A stretch of DNA of 64,000 bases from Symbiodinium natans (Eukaryota; Sar; Dinophyceae; Suessiales; Symbiodiniaceae): NCBI GenBank assembly GCA_905221605.1, contig CAJNDS010000042.1, forward strand, positions 1 through 64,000, read 5' to 3'. Positions 53,700 through 64,000 of the stretch are shown one piece after another. The translations under genes were made by a program, and so were the position numbers. A model generated the notes under the pieces. That model saw only the letters and a program-made list of their open reading frames with translations, was not told the origin of the DNA and made no database searches. How positions within the stretch are numbered: the first letter of the stretch is position 1; the number at the start of each line of letters is the position of its first letter.

Positions 53700-54730
53700 G
53701 ACATGGACCTCGTAAACAAAAAGCACAAGCCAAGCCCTACAGGGCCCATCTTGAAGCCAGAAGCGCTTCTAGGATGTGGCTCGTCCTCTGAGTTTTTGAG
53801 ACTTTTTGGAGTGCAGGGCCCAAAACCTGACCATATTGGGTTTTTGGAAAAAAGGCTTACGTCAATCAAGGTCAGGGTAGATGCAACCATGATCAACCTT
53901 GAGCGCCGTGCAAAGCAATATAGCCAAGGTATCGAAAAGCCTCCTTAGCACATGGTGACACGCTCGTGGCGAGCGGTCTCCAATGAAATGATGGAATGCA
54001 CTCTCTACACTGCAGTGCTACCTTCTGTGTGTACTTCACAGCAGACGACAGTCCCACTACGATTGCCAGCACGGGCAGCACCCTCACGTGTGCAGTCTTT
54101 TACCTCCAAGTGAATGAAGTATGTTTATTCCTGGCAGCATTTGTTGCGGCATCATTACTCCACAATCCATGACAGCTTGTGCTTGGGCACTGGCCTTCAG
54201 GTCGTCCTGCCGCAGCAGGCCTGGACGGATCTTTCATCGTCTGCACAAACTCAACAAAACGACGCCACGCACTCTGTGTTTTAAACAGCGGTTGTCACCT
54301 GATCCTATGTAGTCAACCTTGTCGAACTTTCGCCTGTACCTGGCATCAGCAAGACTCTGCAAGAAATGCAGAAAATGACAAGACACAGAACCTCTCACTT
54401 GCATTCCGTAATAAACGACGTGGAACATGTGGCCTGGTGTTATTCAGCAATGATGTATTAATCTTATTTGTGTGGCAGGGGTTGGCAGAGGCACCAGGTA
54501 ATCTCAGCCTCTCTAAGACGCCTTGCCCAAACCTGAGCATGCACAACACACAGGCTGCTGTACTGTGGCAACCGCGAATTATAATGTTCCAAAATTGCTG
54601 CGCAGCCAGGACTTCTGAGTGGGGCTCCAGGTACTCACGGAACTGCATACCCTGCCTGAGCTTACATGCCAAATATTTAAGGCACTTGGCGCATCGAAGC
54701 TCGATTGCCGGCTTTCTTGGCACGTGATTG
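53700..54730 (-). CDS. Candidate exons, unrecognised protein
   Basis: Minus-strand pieces read LKYLACKLRQGMQFREYLEP then HSEVLAAQQFWNIII (about 54590-54700), LADARYRRKFDKVDYIGSGD (about 54290-54350), SAWRRFVEFVQTMKDPSRPA (about 54210-54275) and VRVLPVLAIVVGLSSAVKYT (about 54030-54090). They are plausible exons; their order and membership are not established. A plus-strand frame at 53703-53948 is also protein-like and unresolved. Confidence 0.35.
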
Positions 54731-55373
54731 ATGCTGAATCACAACCGTCTTCCCTCGAAAGCTACGAGTACCTGGCAAGAACTCTGACCGCTTTTCTGCA
54801 TTCATGCTGCTGTACCCTAATTGGTTGTTCCCTCAGTACAGATATGACACATGTCACACATGTCCTTCTGATAGTTTCCTCCAAGTCACTCTTCCAAGTT
54901 CTGACCACCCTGCTGCCGAGACAAGGCTCGCTTGGCTGCCTGGACACGTCGAGGCAACGCACGGTGTGTCTTGTGCTTCGATGTGTAGCACCACTGCGTC
55001 AGAGCGCAGATGAGAGTTGCTGAGTAATTTCAGGGTCTTTCATACTCAAGCCATGGCCGCACAGGTTATCTTCACGGGGCTTAAGTATATGCAGCATACC
55101 ATGGCAGCGAGCTTACATGAGATTTGAAGGACGACTGCGCTGGGAAGGCCTTTTCCTCTTTCTTCTTCTGCATCTGCAGCAAAACCTGCCAGCAAACATG
55201 TCAAAACACGTCACAATGCAGGAATCTGAGATTTGAGAGCCGTCGTGGTTCAAGGCAACTGGCCTTAAAGAGTAGAAGTAGGGAGACAACTACTGGGCTT
55301 GCGTACCTGGCCTCGTTCACAAGCTTCACGCCCATGCTAAGCGTCTGTGGCCCAAACCTGGTCTGATACAACA

Positions 55374-55555
55374 AGAACCCTCAACACGAAACCCTAGAAC
55401 CCCACCCTAAACAAACCCCACATGCGCTCGAGCTCTGCGTTCTCGACCCCGCCTTTTCATGGTACCGCCACGCTACACCTCCAAACCCTGCTCGTTAACC
55501 CTGGAAGCGCTGATCCTACACCTCAACCCTAACCTTGAACCCTAAACCCTAACCC
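55374..55555. repeat. Telomere-like CCCTAAA fragments
   Basis: Degenerate ACCCTAAACAAACCCC and AACCCTAACCTTGAACCCTA units at 55390-55415 and 55520-55555. Further fragments of the type TATAAACCCTATAAACCCC lie at 55850-55930. Confidence 0.8.
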
Positions 55556-55994
55556 ACCACGAACCACGGAGAGCAGAGTGAACCATGAACGAGAGGCATG
55601 GGATCGAAGGGTGGTATGCACGGGGGAGGGGATGCCATGCCGATAAAGAAGGTAGCAAGCTTGCGGTGACCTGACGGCTCTCCAAAACGAAGAAGAGTCA
55701 ACATAAGCCCGAGATAGCACAGGAAAACTCACCCCGAAACAACCTCAAAGGAAACCCGAAATGAGTTCAACATGTTATTTCGGGTGGTTGTATAGCTTAG
55801 CATGTTTCAACAAGACATTTGTCTCCAAAAAAACCTACACCCTCTGAACCTATGAACTCTATAAACCCAAAAATAATAACTATAAATAACTAAAAGCCCT
55901 ATAAACCCCATAAACCCTGCAGTATAAACCCTTCCTTTGCTTTGTTCGACTCGGCCCGCAGATTGCAGCGACTCTGATACCCGGGTGCCAGGCA

Positions 55995-56969
55995 AACTCA
56001 TCAGTGCATCTCCCATATCCCCTTCCGGCACCTGCCCACAACCCTCTCAGAGAAGCACAAAGAGGGCAAGAGGCAAGTGTCACCAAGCCTCGCGTAGCTT
56101 GGAGCCCACGACCGGCACGGCAAACTTGTAGAAGACCGCATAAAGGTCTCTGACCTGAGACCGGAATGAGCCCTCTGTAAACAAGAAACCCATCTGAACC
56201 CATCCGACGTAAAGTGTGTGACCGACCTCTGCTTGTGAGAAGCCCTCCGTCTTCTTGTAGACCTCGAGCTTTCGCTTAGGGTTTTCGCCCAGGGCTTTCT
56301 GCATCCCTTCGTGAAGCTATGCCCTCACCAGAGAAATTATGCTTCAAAGTCTTCCAGGGTTCCGGCCGTAAGCAAATGGATGAATTCATGGAACTCAATG
56401 GTGCCAGTGTGGTCCTGGAGGAGACAACAGCTGTCGAATGCTGTCGAGGGGCGGAACCGCCGTGATAGAAGCCGACACAGCAGCGGCATGCCGGCTCCTC
56501 ATCAACCACAGCGATGGCAGCTTCCTGAGTGCCAAACAAGCAAGACAGTCAAGGGGGGAAGCAGAAGCTTGCCTGGGCACATGGGCTCTGAGCTCCAGAC
56601 CACCGTCGATTTGAATGGCGTGATGCTGAAGGAGCGCATGACGCCCTGCCGTTTGGCGCAACGCGCAGATGGGCGAACTGGATGGCAAAAGCCAGCCTCG
56701 ATCTCTTCGGTGTCCAAAGAACCCGAGCCATCTTCATCAAACTCCCGAAACACTCTCTGTACCTCAAGACAAGGAGACAAGCTTGCAGGAAAGTTGGGCC
56801 TTTATTGGGGTAGGCCTGAGCCCGCTCGTAGGATGTGTACTGTCCTATGAAGCGGAGGTACTCCTGGACAGGGGATGTCACAAGGGTAAAAGACCGGAGG
56901 CCGGGCAGATTGAACCTCGAAGTCGAGGGTAGCGAACTTTGTGAGCTTCTGAGTGATCTCCAGAATGAC
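55995..56969 (-). CDS. EF-hand calcium-binding protein, at least eight short exons
   Basis: Exons: 56969-56916, 56863-56822, 56762-56700, 56645-56604, 56524-56498, 56414-(about 56352), 56274-56227, 56154-56119 and 56031-(about 55998). All fixed junctions are phase 0. The spliced sequence reads KLTKFATLDFEEYLRFIGQY, then TSYERVQRVFREF, loop DEDGSGSLDTEE, GVMRSFSITPF, EAAIAVV, loop DEDHTGTIEFHE, FIHLLTAGTLE, RKLEVYKKTEGFSQAE and VRDLYAVFYKFA. The two loops are canonical and both should bind Ca2+. The arrangement (FEEYLRFIG - EF - EF - KKTEGFSQAEV) again fits a multi-EF-hand family. Donors are GT, GC and GA. The start and stop are not identified, and exons at 58.2-58.7 kb may be its upstream part. 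Confidence 0.82.
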
Positions 56970-57054
56970 CTGCACTTTTCTGGACACGCAAGAGGGGACC
57001 ATCCTGAGAGTGCTTATGGCAAAAATTGAGCTCAGCCGGTTGCAGTAGGCTGGA

Positions 57055-58190
57055 GAAGCGAAGGGGGGAGGGGGCAGGGGGCAGGGGGCAGGGAGCGGCT
57101 GGGGGGGCTCCGCGAGTGCAGGCGGCAGTTGGTCGGGTCCCAGACGGTTCCAGCGCCATTACAAGAACTGAGAAGAAACGAGAAGTTCACGGTCCGCCTG
57201 GACTGCAGAGGGCGATAGCTGAACGTGCAATACCGGATGCCTAGACCTTTTGCCCTGAACTGTGCAAACAACAGGCAGCTGCGCATAGTGACAGAGTGTG
57301 CACGCTCCCGTGCCGACCCAGTTGCCTTTCCTGCTCTGTCTCGAGACGCTGTCTCACTTCCAAGCGCATTCGACCTAGTATGACCTAGTATCCAGTAACC
57401 CCGTATCAGCCAGAAGCACCATATAGATATAGGTCTGTTCTATCTGTAAAGTCCCCGTGTAAAGTGAGTGGTCTAGCACAACATTGAGCCAACAATCAAC
57501 CTCTAAACGGGTGAGACCTCCTCGCCGAAGCCAGGAGCAATTCCGGTGCGTTTGCGGAGCAGTGATTCTGCTATAGCGAGTGGCCCACTGACCCCAGGCA
57601 ATCTGAACGGTCTTGTGCTTTGCCTGCATGAGTCTAGAAGTACGTACAAGTGTGGCATACCGAGTTGGGATGCAAGCAGCACTCGCCAAAGGGTGACACT
57701 TCCTCAGTCCACGCCACATGGACAACTGCGGCACCACCAACACAGAAGAACCAGCAAGGAATGGTGGGTGAGGCCACACGCGCATCATGCATCAACGTGG
57801 TGCCACCGAATTTCTCTGCCGGACCCTAATAACGGGGCCTTCCTAGTATGATTGAAAAATAGGACCGTATTGGACCGTTTTCGACAATGCGCCGTTGTGT
57901 TGCAGCTAAAGCGTCAGGCTGGAGACCTGCACAGCAAGTCCATTCTGCGTTTGCGATCGCGATCTGGCCACTTGAAGGACTGCATCGGTTTGCTAGACTG
58001 ACCCGATGAGGGATGGCCCAGCTCACGATGACCGCTTTGCGGTAAAAGGATAAGCCAAAGAGCATCCGCTTCACTCCAGTGATTTTGGCATGGCCGCTAC
58101 CTCAGCTTAACGCCATGTCACCACCGACACTTTCCACGCGCAAGATGTGGATGACAAAGCAAAGATAGCAAAGGCTCACAAGCATGAGGC
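57055..58190. other. No confident exon
   Basis: Contains a short G-rich tandem (GGGGGCAGGGGGCAGGGGGC) at about 57063-57093. Open frames on both strands lack motifs. If the genes on either side are one, this is intron. Confidence 0.4.
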
Positions 58191-58199
58191 CACAGCAAA

Positions 58200-58689
58200 T
58201 TCATTGTGATGACGGGCTCGGCTTTGGTTTCCTCGTGCAATGCGACAGAATCACTGAGGAGCCCTCCCCACCAACTGCGCAAGCCGGCGCAATCCGTTCA
58301 ACCATGTTCAACCCCGACCTCCAGGTCGCCACGCTCCGCCAAAAGCTCTGCGGCACGGCTGGCCGCGCGCTGGCGGATTTCAGCCTATGCACCCTCCCCT
58401 CAATACCACGGTATGCTTCTTGAAACCTTTAAACTGTCTAAAGCTCGTCGAGGACCCCCACCTCCTTGGCCACCTGCTCGCGCTTGGCCAGCTCTATGGC
58501 GCGTTGAGTCCGATCCCACTCGTCTTGGTAGGACTTCAGCTGCAGAATGTCCTCACGTCGGCCAGTCAGGAATTTGTCACATGCAGCCATCAGAAACCTA
58601 GTCAACGACTTGCGTGTGACTGAATCAAAGGTCCATAGCCACTGAGTTTGATGTCTCCGGCTTGCAGCACCCGCACAATCCACCGCCAC
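58200..58689 (-). CDS. Candidate helical exons, possibly 5' part of the EF-hand gene
   Basis: The minus strand reads SVTRKSLTRFLMAACDKFLT, then REDILQLKSYQDEWDRTQRA, then IELAKREQVAKEVGVLDEL at 58438-58640. In another frame it reads AEIRQRAASRAAELLAERGD then LEV at about 58310-58390. Both are strongly helical and charged. The exons face the EF-hand gene in the right direction, and similar helical segments precede EF-hands in the family as I know it, but the join is not shown. Confidence 0.45.
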
Positions 58690-59687
58690 CTCAGCTCAGG
58701 CACTTCACTCAAGCAAACGAGCCGCGCAGGCCTTTTTCATGTGCAAAGCTGCCGTGCAGCTAAGGTTCTGAAAAGAGAAAGCAGTACCCGGTCGATTGCC
58801 GCCATCCAGCGCACAGTCCATAGGCACGGTGTTAAACGATCCAAGATAATGCAAGGGCTGTAACGAGCTGCTGTGACATGTTAGTAACATGTTTCTTGTT
58901 GCCTCATGCGCTTTGGGGTGGCGTCCCCGGTCACAAAGCGGCGTGGCTAAGAACTACAACCGCAACCTCTGTTGGAGATGCTTGCCTTCACAGAAGCAGC
59001 TGAGGTGGTCTCTGCATGTATCTGACCAAGACTCCAAGCCAATGATCTGCGAGGTTGAGCGATGGATGCACAAGGCCATCCTGACTGGCTGTTGACATGG
59101 TGCCTACCTACCTAAGCTCTCCACCTGGGCATCAATCTTCAGGTAGCCCAAGTGAATCAATGCCTTCTCAAGGTCATCTACCTTGTCACACCATTCAGCA
59201 TGCTTTGCTCCGAGCTGTTTCCGCTGATGCATCATGGGAAGGCTGGGTGCACCACGTCAATGTCTGAACCTCCCGTCCCAAACAGGCAACTTCTGGATCT
59301 CATAACTGGCTTGAGAAGACGGATGGAAGTCAGCTCACACTGCCAGCATTCTTTGGGGCTTGCTTTCGGGGCGCATCGCCCCTAGCTTGCGGCATCCCAG
59401 GCGCTTCCAATGCTCTTGAAGCGATAGAAAGCTTCCCTGATTCTCTCCTTGTGCCCATGTCGCTCGCGATGCAAAATCTATCACTGTAAGCGGGCTGTGC
59501 AGACACGCTGTCCTGCTCTGATGCTGGAAAGCTGGAGATGTCTTCCACCTACAGGAGCGGCAGCAAGCATCCGTGCACCCAGTACAAGCTAGCAAACCTG
59601 CGACTCAGTCTTATCAACAACAAATAACAGCAATGAAGGCCATGGCAAATCACGTGTTCGGCGCTGGAAGGCCTCGGGCCTCGGGAC

Positions 59688-60592
59688 CTATGAGCCATGT
59701 CTTACCACTGCCTTGAAGCGGGTATACATCTGCGCAGGAGCCTCTGCAGCAGGTTCGCAAATGCTGCGAAACGTAAGTTTCCCTGACCACGGATGGCTTT
59801 CCAAAGCAACTTGATGTAAACAGGCCAGATCTTCCGGCGGATCGAGGATCTCCTTCAGCTCGAACTCGTTCCCCAAATCGGCCTCGTTGAACGCCTCGAT
59901 GCTTGGTTGCTCCATGCCGACAAGAGATGTGATTTGTGAATTGTATGACGTGAACATCAAGTGACAAGTGACCGAGAGAATGCGACGGCAAACAACCCAG
60001 TCCTGTCCTTCCTTTCAAAAAGTCCCTGCATGTCCCTGGTATGTACACCTTGCCGACAAGCTACGGTGCGCCGCAGAAGTCTGGCAACTGTCTCTTCCGC
60101 AAGGGAGGCTCTCCTCACGGAGTTCCTCCGCGACTCGCCTGATTCCCAAAAAGGCTTGAGATGAAGAGAAGTGAAGACGACCACAAGAAGCAATGGACCA
60201 ATGGACTCTCCAACCGATGTCTCCCACCTCCTTTGGCTGACCGTGGTGAGCCGTCCAGGAGCTCTTTGCGAGCCTGTGAAGATGTCTTGCGTGGTCTGTC
60301 TAACACCCGGCCATGCATGACGTGCGCATAAAGTAAAGAGGTGATCGAAAGGCACCCAAACCATGCGGAAGTCTGAGTTCTGTACCGCTTGTTGGGCGGC
60401 AACAACCACATCGCCGAACTTGGCCAGACAAAACAGGTGCGCCATCCAGCACAGCAACCAATCGGCATGCGGCATGTTGATGGGTTTACTGTAAGACATG
60501 TGGTCTGCGGGTCGTGAATGACCTGAGCTGCCTGCAGAGTTGAAGCTCTGCTTGATGGAGCTTTTTCGCCGGCCCTGGCGGTTTGCTCTCAC
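59688..60592 (-). CDS. Candidate exons, unrecognised protein
   Basis: At 59700-59920 the minus strand reads EQPSIEAFNEADLGNEFELK, EILDPPEDLACLHQVALES and AEAPAQMYTRFKAVV. At about 60350-60490 it reads NMPHADWLLCWMAHLFCLAK, then GDVVVAAQQAVQNSDFRMVW and VPFDHLFTLCARH. At about 60040-60110 it reads SVRRASLAEETVARLL. All are good coding stretches, and they may form one gene. I recognise no domain. Confidence 0.45.
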
Positions 60593-60749
60593 GTTCTCAC
60601 TCCTACGTCTCCATGTCAGACCGCCGTGATCTTAACCCTCAATCCTAGTATAAACCTTGAAAACCAGCTGCCTCCAAGGTCTTTTCGCTATCCTCCTCCT
60701 CCTCCTTGCTGCCTGGGATCCTGGCCAGAACCTGGGTGCCCTTGGCGCC

Positions 60750-60860
60750 GCAAAGACTTGGGGCAAACTGAGGGGGTCTTGGGTGGGGGGGTCGGGGAAT
60801 GGGGGCGTGGCTTTAGTTTGGGGGTGTGGCTTGGTAGGGGGTCTTGGGTCGGGGGGTGTA
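60750..60860. repeat. G-rich degenerate repeat
   Basis: GGTCTTGGGTGGGGGGGTCG-like units repeat between 60770 and 60860. Open frames on both strands here are compositional. Confidence 0.6.
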
Positions 60861-60959
60861 GCAGTGTCGCGATTCCTAGCCATGCGTTGCTGGTGCGCTT
60901 TCTGGGATGCCTTGACAAGAAGCCCCCCGAAAACTTTCTGGGTATTGCGGTTGGGTGAG

Positions 60960-61460
60960 GGCAATTCGGGGAAAACTGGGACAACCAAAATTCAGGAACC
61001 CGTGTCGCTAACTCCGTGGTGCCATTCGGGGCCCTTGAGCCACCAGTTCGGGGACCGATGTGGAACGCCCTGCAGTCTGGAAAGACTTCTGGGGCATTCG
61101 ATGGCTTTCGTGAGGTTCTGGGAGCGTGGTTTTGGCCCACTTCAAAGTGAGCTCGCACGGGATCAGCGCGCACCAGAAGTGACAACTATACGTGCTGCAA
61201 GCAAGCAGGCAGGCAAGCAAGCTCATCGTTCTGAAATGAAAGGGGACTGATCTTGACAATTTGTCCTTTCTCTGCTACCTGCTACCGTGCTGATGAAGCT
61301 GTACCAAGAACTCCCCGGCTTCCGACATGGCCATAGCTTCGTGTTTTGCTGAAACACACCTGCTTGAACTGGCATAACTCTCAGGAGACAGGGCGGGGTT
61401 TAATAACACATTGTCCTATTGTCCCCGCTCCAATACCTCGATGGCATCACTTTCGCTCGG
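60960..61460. other. No confident gene
   Basis: Open frames are present on both strands, but they continue the compositional reading of the G-rich stretch. No motif is visible. Confidence 0.4.
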
Positions 61461-61465
61461 ATTGG

Positions 61466-61740
61466 AGGTTTAGGAAACCCTAAACCCTAATTAAGCCCTA
61501 AACCCTAAACCCTAAACCCCAAACCCTAAACCCTAAAGGCTGCGCGAAGCTTGGAAGCTGGCCCACAAGGAATCCTCCTTCGACCGCCGGCGCATGAAAA
61601 GGCTGGCACCAGAGACCTTCTTCCTTGGAGAGCAGCGAAGCAAAAGTACACGCTTCGTGCACTTAGCCTAAACACCTCCAAACCCCAAACCCCAAACCCC
61701 AAACGCCAAACCCCAAACCCCAAACCCTAAACCCTAAACG
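61466..61740. repeat. Two telomere-like CCCTAAA runs
   Basis: ACCCTAAACCCTAA units at about 61477-61540 and CCCCAAACCCCAAACCC passing into CCCTAAACCCTAAACG at about 61674-61740. The two blocks are 130 bp apart; the sequence between them is unique. Confidence 0.92.
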
Positions 61741-61749
61741 TTGCAGTGC

Positions 61750-62620
61750 ACTCGTGGGCGCCCGGCAGTCCAAGCAGCTCTCGCACGCACATGGGAGATC
61801 CACTGTTCACGACCTGTATCGGCCTGCTGCGGCTGCTGTACCGGAACACTCTGAAAGTCCCAAGCCCACAAGGAAAAGGGGAGGGGAGGACAAAAAGATG
61901 GGTGGTGCTTGGGCCCTAGCAGCTGGCCCAGCATCTTCCTCTCCGCTGCCGTGCCTCGCCGGCGAAGGCCACAGCAGTCCACAACAAAAGTCACCGATTT
62001 TTGTCCCCCACTGTTCGTGTCATGAGGCAACCCCGAACATAGCTGACCTCCCCATTCTCGAGCTAGCTCAGGCTCCGACGCTGCACCGCGCGTCGGTAAG
62101 CCATGTCAAATGCCTCATCAAACTTCATGACTTCGTTGACCTGGCACAGGGGAGAAGCCGAAAAAAAAAAACACCATCTGTACTCTAAACTCCAAACCCT
62201 AAATATCCTATTCTGCCCAAAGAGGCCCCAAACAGTAAGGAGACCCTGTGAGCCCAGGGGTCCAAAAGCCACGACCGTTTCGCATTTCGCGAACACAGAA
62301 GCCGCAAAAGAACATGATGACAGCTTCCGGGACGGTCCAAAAAGTGAGCAGGCTTTGAGAAAATCCCAGCTTTCTCGACTCATTAGGAACCCCTTGGGGG
62401 TAACATAACATGAACAAATATTATATATATATATATGGACTAACATGAGTACAATACATATGAATGCAAATATGAACACAAAAACCAAAGAATCATCCGA
62501 AATCCCAAGCGCTGTCCGGAGAATCGCTCAAGGGCCCTTGGGCCGGCCTCCTGCTTGGCCTTCTTCCTCTGCTTTAGCTGCGCCTCGCGCAGAGGAACTT
62601 AGGGGGCCGCCCTGAAGAAC
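61750..62620. other. No confident gene
   Basis: A plus-strand frame (61754-62188) and minus-strand frames overlap without motifs. A short TA run lies at 62422-62436 and a CCAAACCCTAAATATCC fragment at 62191-62207. Confidence 0.4.
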
Positions 62621-62630
62621 TGTCGGGGGG

Positions 62631-62631
<1 letters not shown>

Positions 62632-62662
<31 letters not shown>
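62632..62662. repeat. Poly-G tract (31 G)
   Basis: The longest homopolymer in the window, preceded by GGGGGGC and followed by TCGGGGGGGAGGGGG. Its length may be inexact in the assembly. Confidence 0.9.
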
Positions 62663-62663
<1 letters not shown>

Positions 62664-62739
62664 CGGGGGGGAGGGGGCCTTAGGGTTTTCTGTTATGGTT
62701 TTTGCCACGTTTTTCGGACTGTGTGATGGTGGTTGGTGG

Positions 62740-63600
62740 TTAATTACTAGTGTATATACTGTATGTTCCTAGGCAAGCACGCAGCCCACTCAAGCTTGGC
62801 GTGTTTTTCCTCTAAGCTTTTATCACACCTCAGACGCCTTGCCGGACTGTGCCAACAAGAATGAGCTTGGGGCGACGCTGAAAGCTTCTGACAGAAATGC
62901 TTGATGTGCTCAGCTCCAGCGGCACAGACAGCTGGAGTTTTTGTGGGCGTACGCACGTGCCACGTACTGATAGCTTTCCACGTGCCAATGATCACGATGG
63001 CGCCAGCTTCTTGGCTCTGCAAGCACTCCCTGGTTGGCATCCGGCTTCAGATCTGCGAGGTCGAATCCAAGATCTTCTCCATCTGGCTAGCCCGCAGGCA
63101 CCAGCTACAACTCATCTCGAAGCAAGCTTTCGTTTGCAGCTGCTGCCTTACAGGACTTGCCGGTTGCAAAACTGCCTGGCTGGCTGTCACAGCAAAAACA
63201 TGTTCGACTGCCGAGAAGATGCTTCTTCCCAAGCTTCTACGCAGATCGCATCGTACAAGATGAAATCCTGAGGAGACAAGTACTGCAAGGTGACATTAGG
63301 ATAAGAACGCATCGTGCTGCAGGATGTGCAGCCCAAGGTCTATTCGTTGCACATCCCCAACATGTTGCAAGGCTGCTTGGACGGATACCTTGTGCAGACA
63401 GCAAAGCAGCGACTGCCAAGATGTGCCTGCACTGGCAACCGAGCCTCAAAGCACAGCAAAGAATACTAAAGCGTGCATCGGGCCTTGGCTGCAGAGTCCA
63501 GGGAGTCATATCCGCCGAAGCCATTTACACCACAGGAAATCGCCGGAAGTGCAATGGATTCTGCACGAGCCTTGGCATCCTAGCACCTAGAACACTGCTT
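62740..63600. other. Ambiguous coding potential
   Basis: Minus-strand 62747-63040 and plus-strand 63157-63618 are both open and moderately protein-like. Neither contains a motif that I recognise, and none of the frames can be preferred. Confidence 0.3.
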
Positions 63601-63628
63601 GGAAAGCCGTCCTCTTAGATAATCTTCT

Positions 63629-63815
63629 TTACTGATGGACAAAGCCTTCAAAGAATTGCAAACCAGGCACTGCGTTTGCCAAAGCGAAGATGTTCCTGTA
63701 TGTGTCTGCCAGCACCTGCTCTGCCTTCTTGTGGGCTTCCGCTGTAGACTTCGCAGAGCCAGCACAGCGGACTGCTGTGTCATAGTCGGGTCCTTGTATG
63801 GTCAAGATAAGAACA
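63629..63815 (-). CDS. Candidate exon, helical protein
   Basis: The minus strand reads LTIQGPDYDTAVRCAGSAKS, then TAEAHKKAEQVLADTYRNIF, then ALANAVPGLQFFEGF before a stop, a convincing run of nearly 60 codons. The stop may be a true end or lie past a donor. No family is recognised. The gene would continue beyond the window. Confidence 0.45.
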
Positions 63816-64000
63816 GCCGCACTGCAGCAACAGACGCATAAAGTCGACAGCTTGCAATACACCAGGCCGGCATGCAGAGAACAAACCACGAACGGCAAGC
63901 AAGACAACACGCAACACAAGGTAACTACAGCCTGAGTGGCCAACGGCGTGAATGACATGCGCGCACTGGAGCAGGTGACCGCGGGTCAGCCGGGCTTCTC

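Overview
The window reads as nuclear DNA of a dinoflagellate, probably Symbiodiniaceae or a close relative. This is an inference from four things. (1) Genes are broken into very short exons whose introns begin GT, GC or GA and end AG, usually followed by G. (2) Degenerate TTTAGGG/CCCTAAA runs are scattered inside the sequence. (3) Every coding piece I could confirm lies on the minus strand, as in unidirectional dinoflagellate gene arrays. (4) Several reconstructed proteins look like families I associate with dinoflagellates (multi-EF-hand proteins, a DUF3626-like protein). Nothing looks bacterial: no operons, Shine-Dalgarno sites, rRNA, recognisable tRNA or CRISPR.

Layout (all genes on the minus strand). 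0-7.7 kb: AT-rich start, short repeats and isolated candidate exons. 7.7-11.8 kb: first copy of a segmental duplication carrying an intronless gene for a secreted, cysteine-rich tandem-repeat protein (1162 aa). 11.8-23.9 kb: candidate exons, including one clearly hydrophobic exon near 17.5 kb, plus foldback, microsatellite and AT-rich repeat blocks. 23.9-26.3 kb: a complete seven-exon membrane fatty-acid desaturase. 26.5-30.8 kb: candidate exons of unrecognised genes. 32.0-35.3 kb: second copy of the duplication (870 aa paralogue). 37.7-41.4 kb: a DUF3626-like gene in at least eleven small exons. 41.8-42.6 kb, 50.5-52.8 kb and 56.0-57.0 kb: three separate EF-hand genes. 57-64 kb: further helical candidate exons, telomere-like runs and a 31-base poly-G.

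The genes do not form a recognisable pathway. The desaturase would introduce a double bond into acyl chains, the EF-hand proteins would bind calcium, and the repeat proteins are predicted to be exported. Their proximity looks like the usual dinoflagellate tandem arrangement, not a functional cluster.

The most interesting material is the pair of secreted repeat proteins. They are built only from a C-X5-C-X12-C-X5-C module (16 modules in one copy, 12 in the other), which I cannot assign to a family. The second point is the splice architecture: micro-exons of 21-33 nt, mixed GT/GC/GA donors, and one EF-hand gene whose three introns all interrupt an AAG codon in the same phase. Splice models were derived by hand from reading frame and family alignment; transcripts would settle them.
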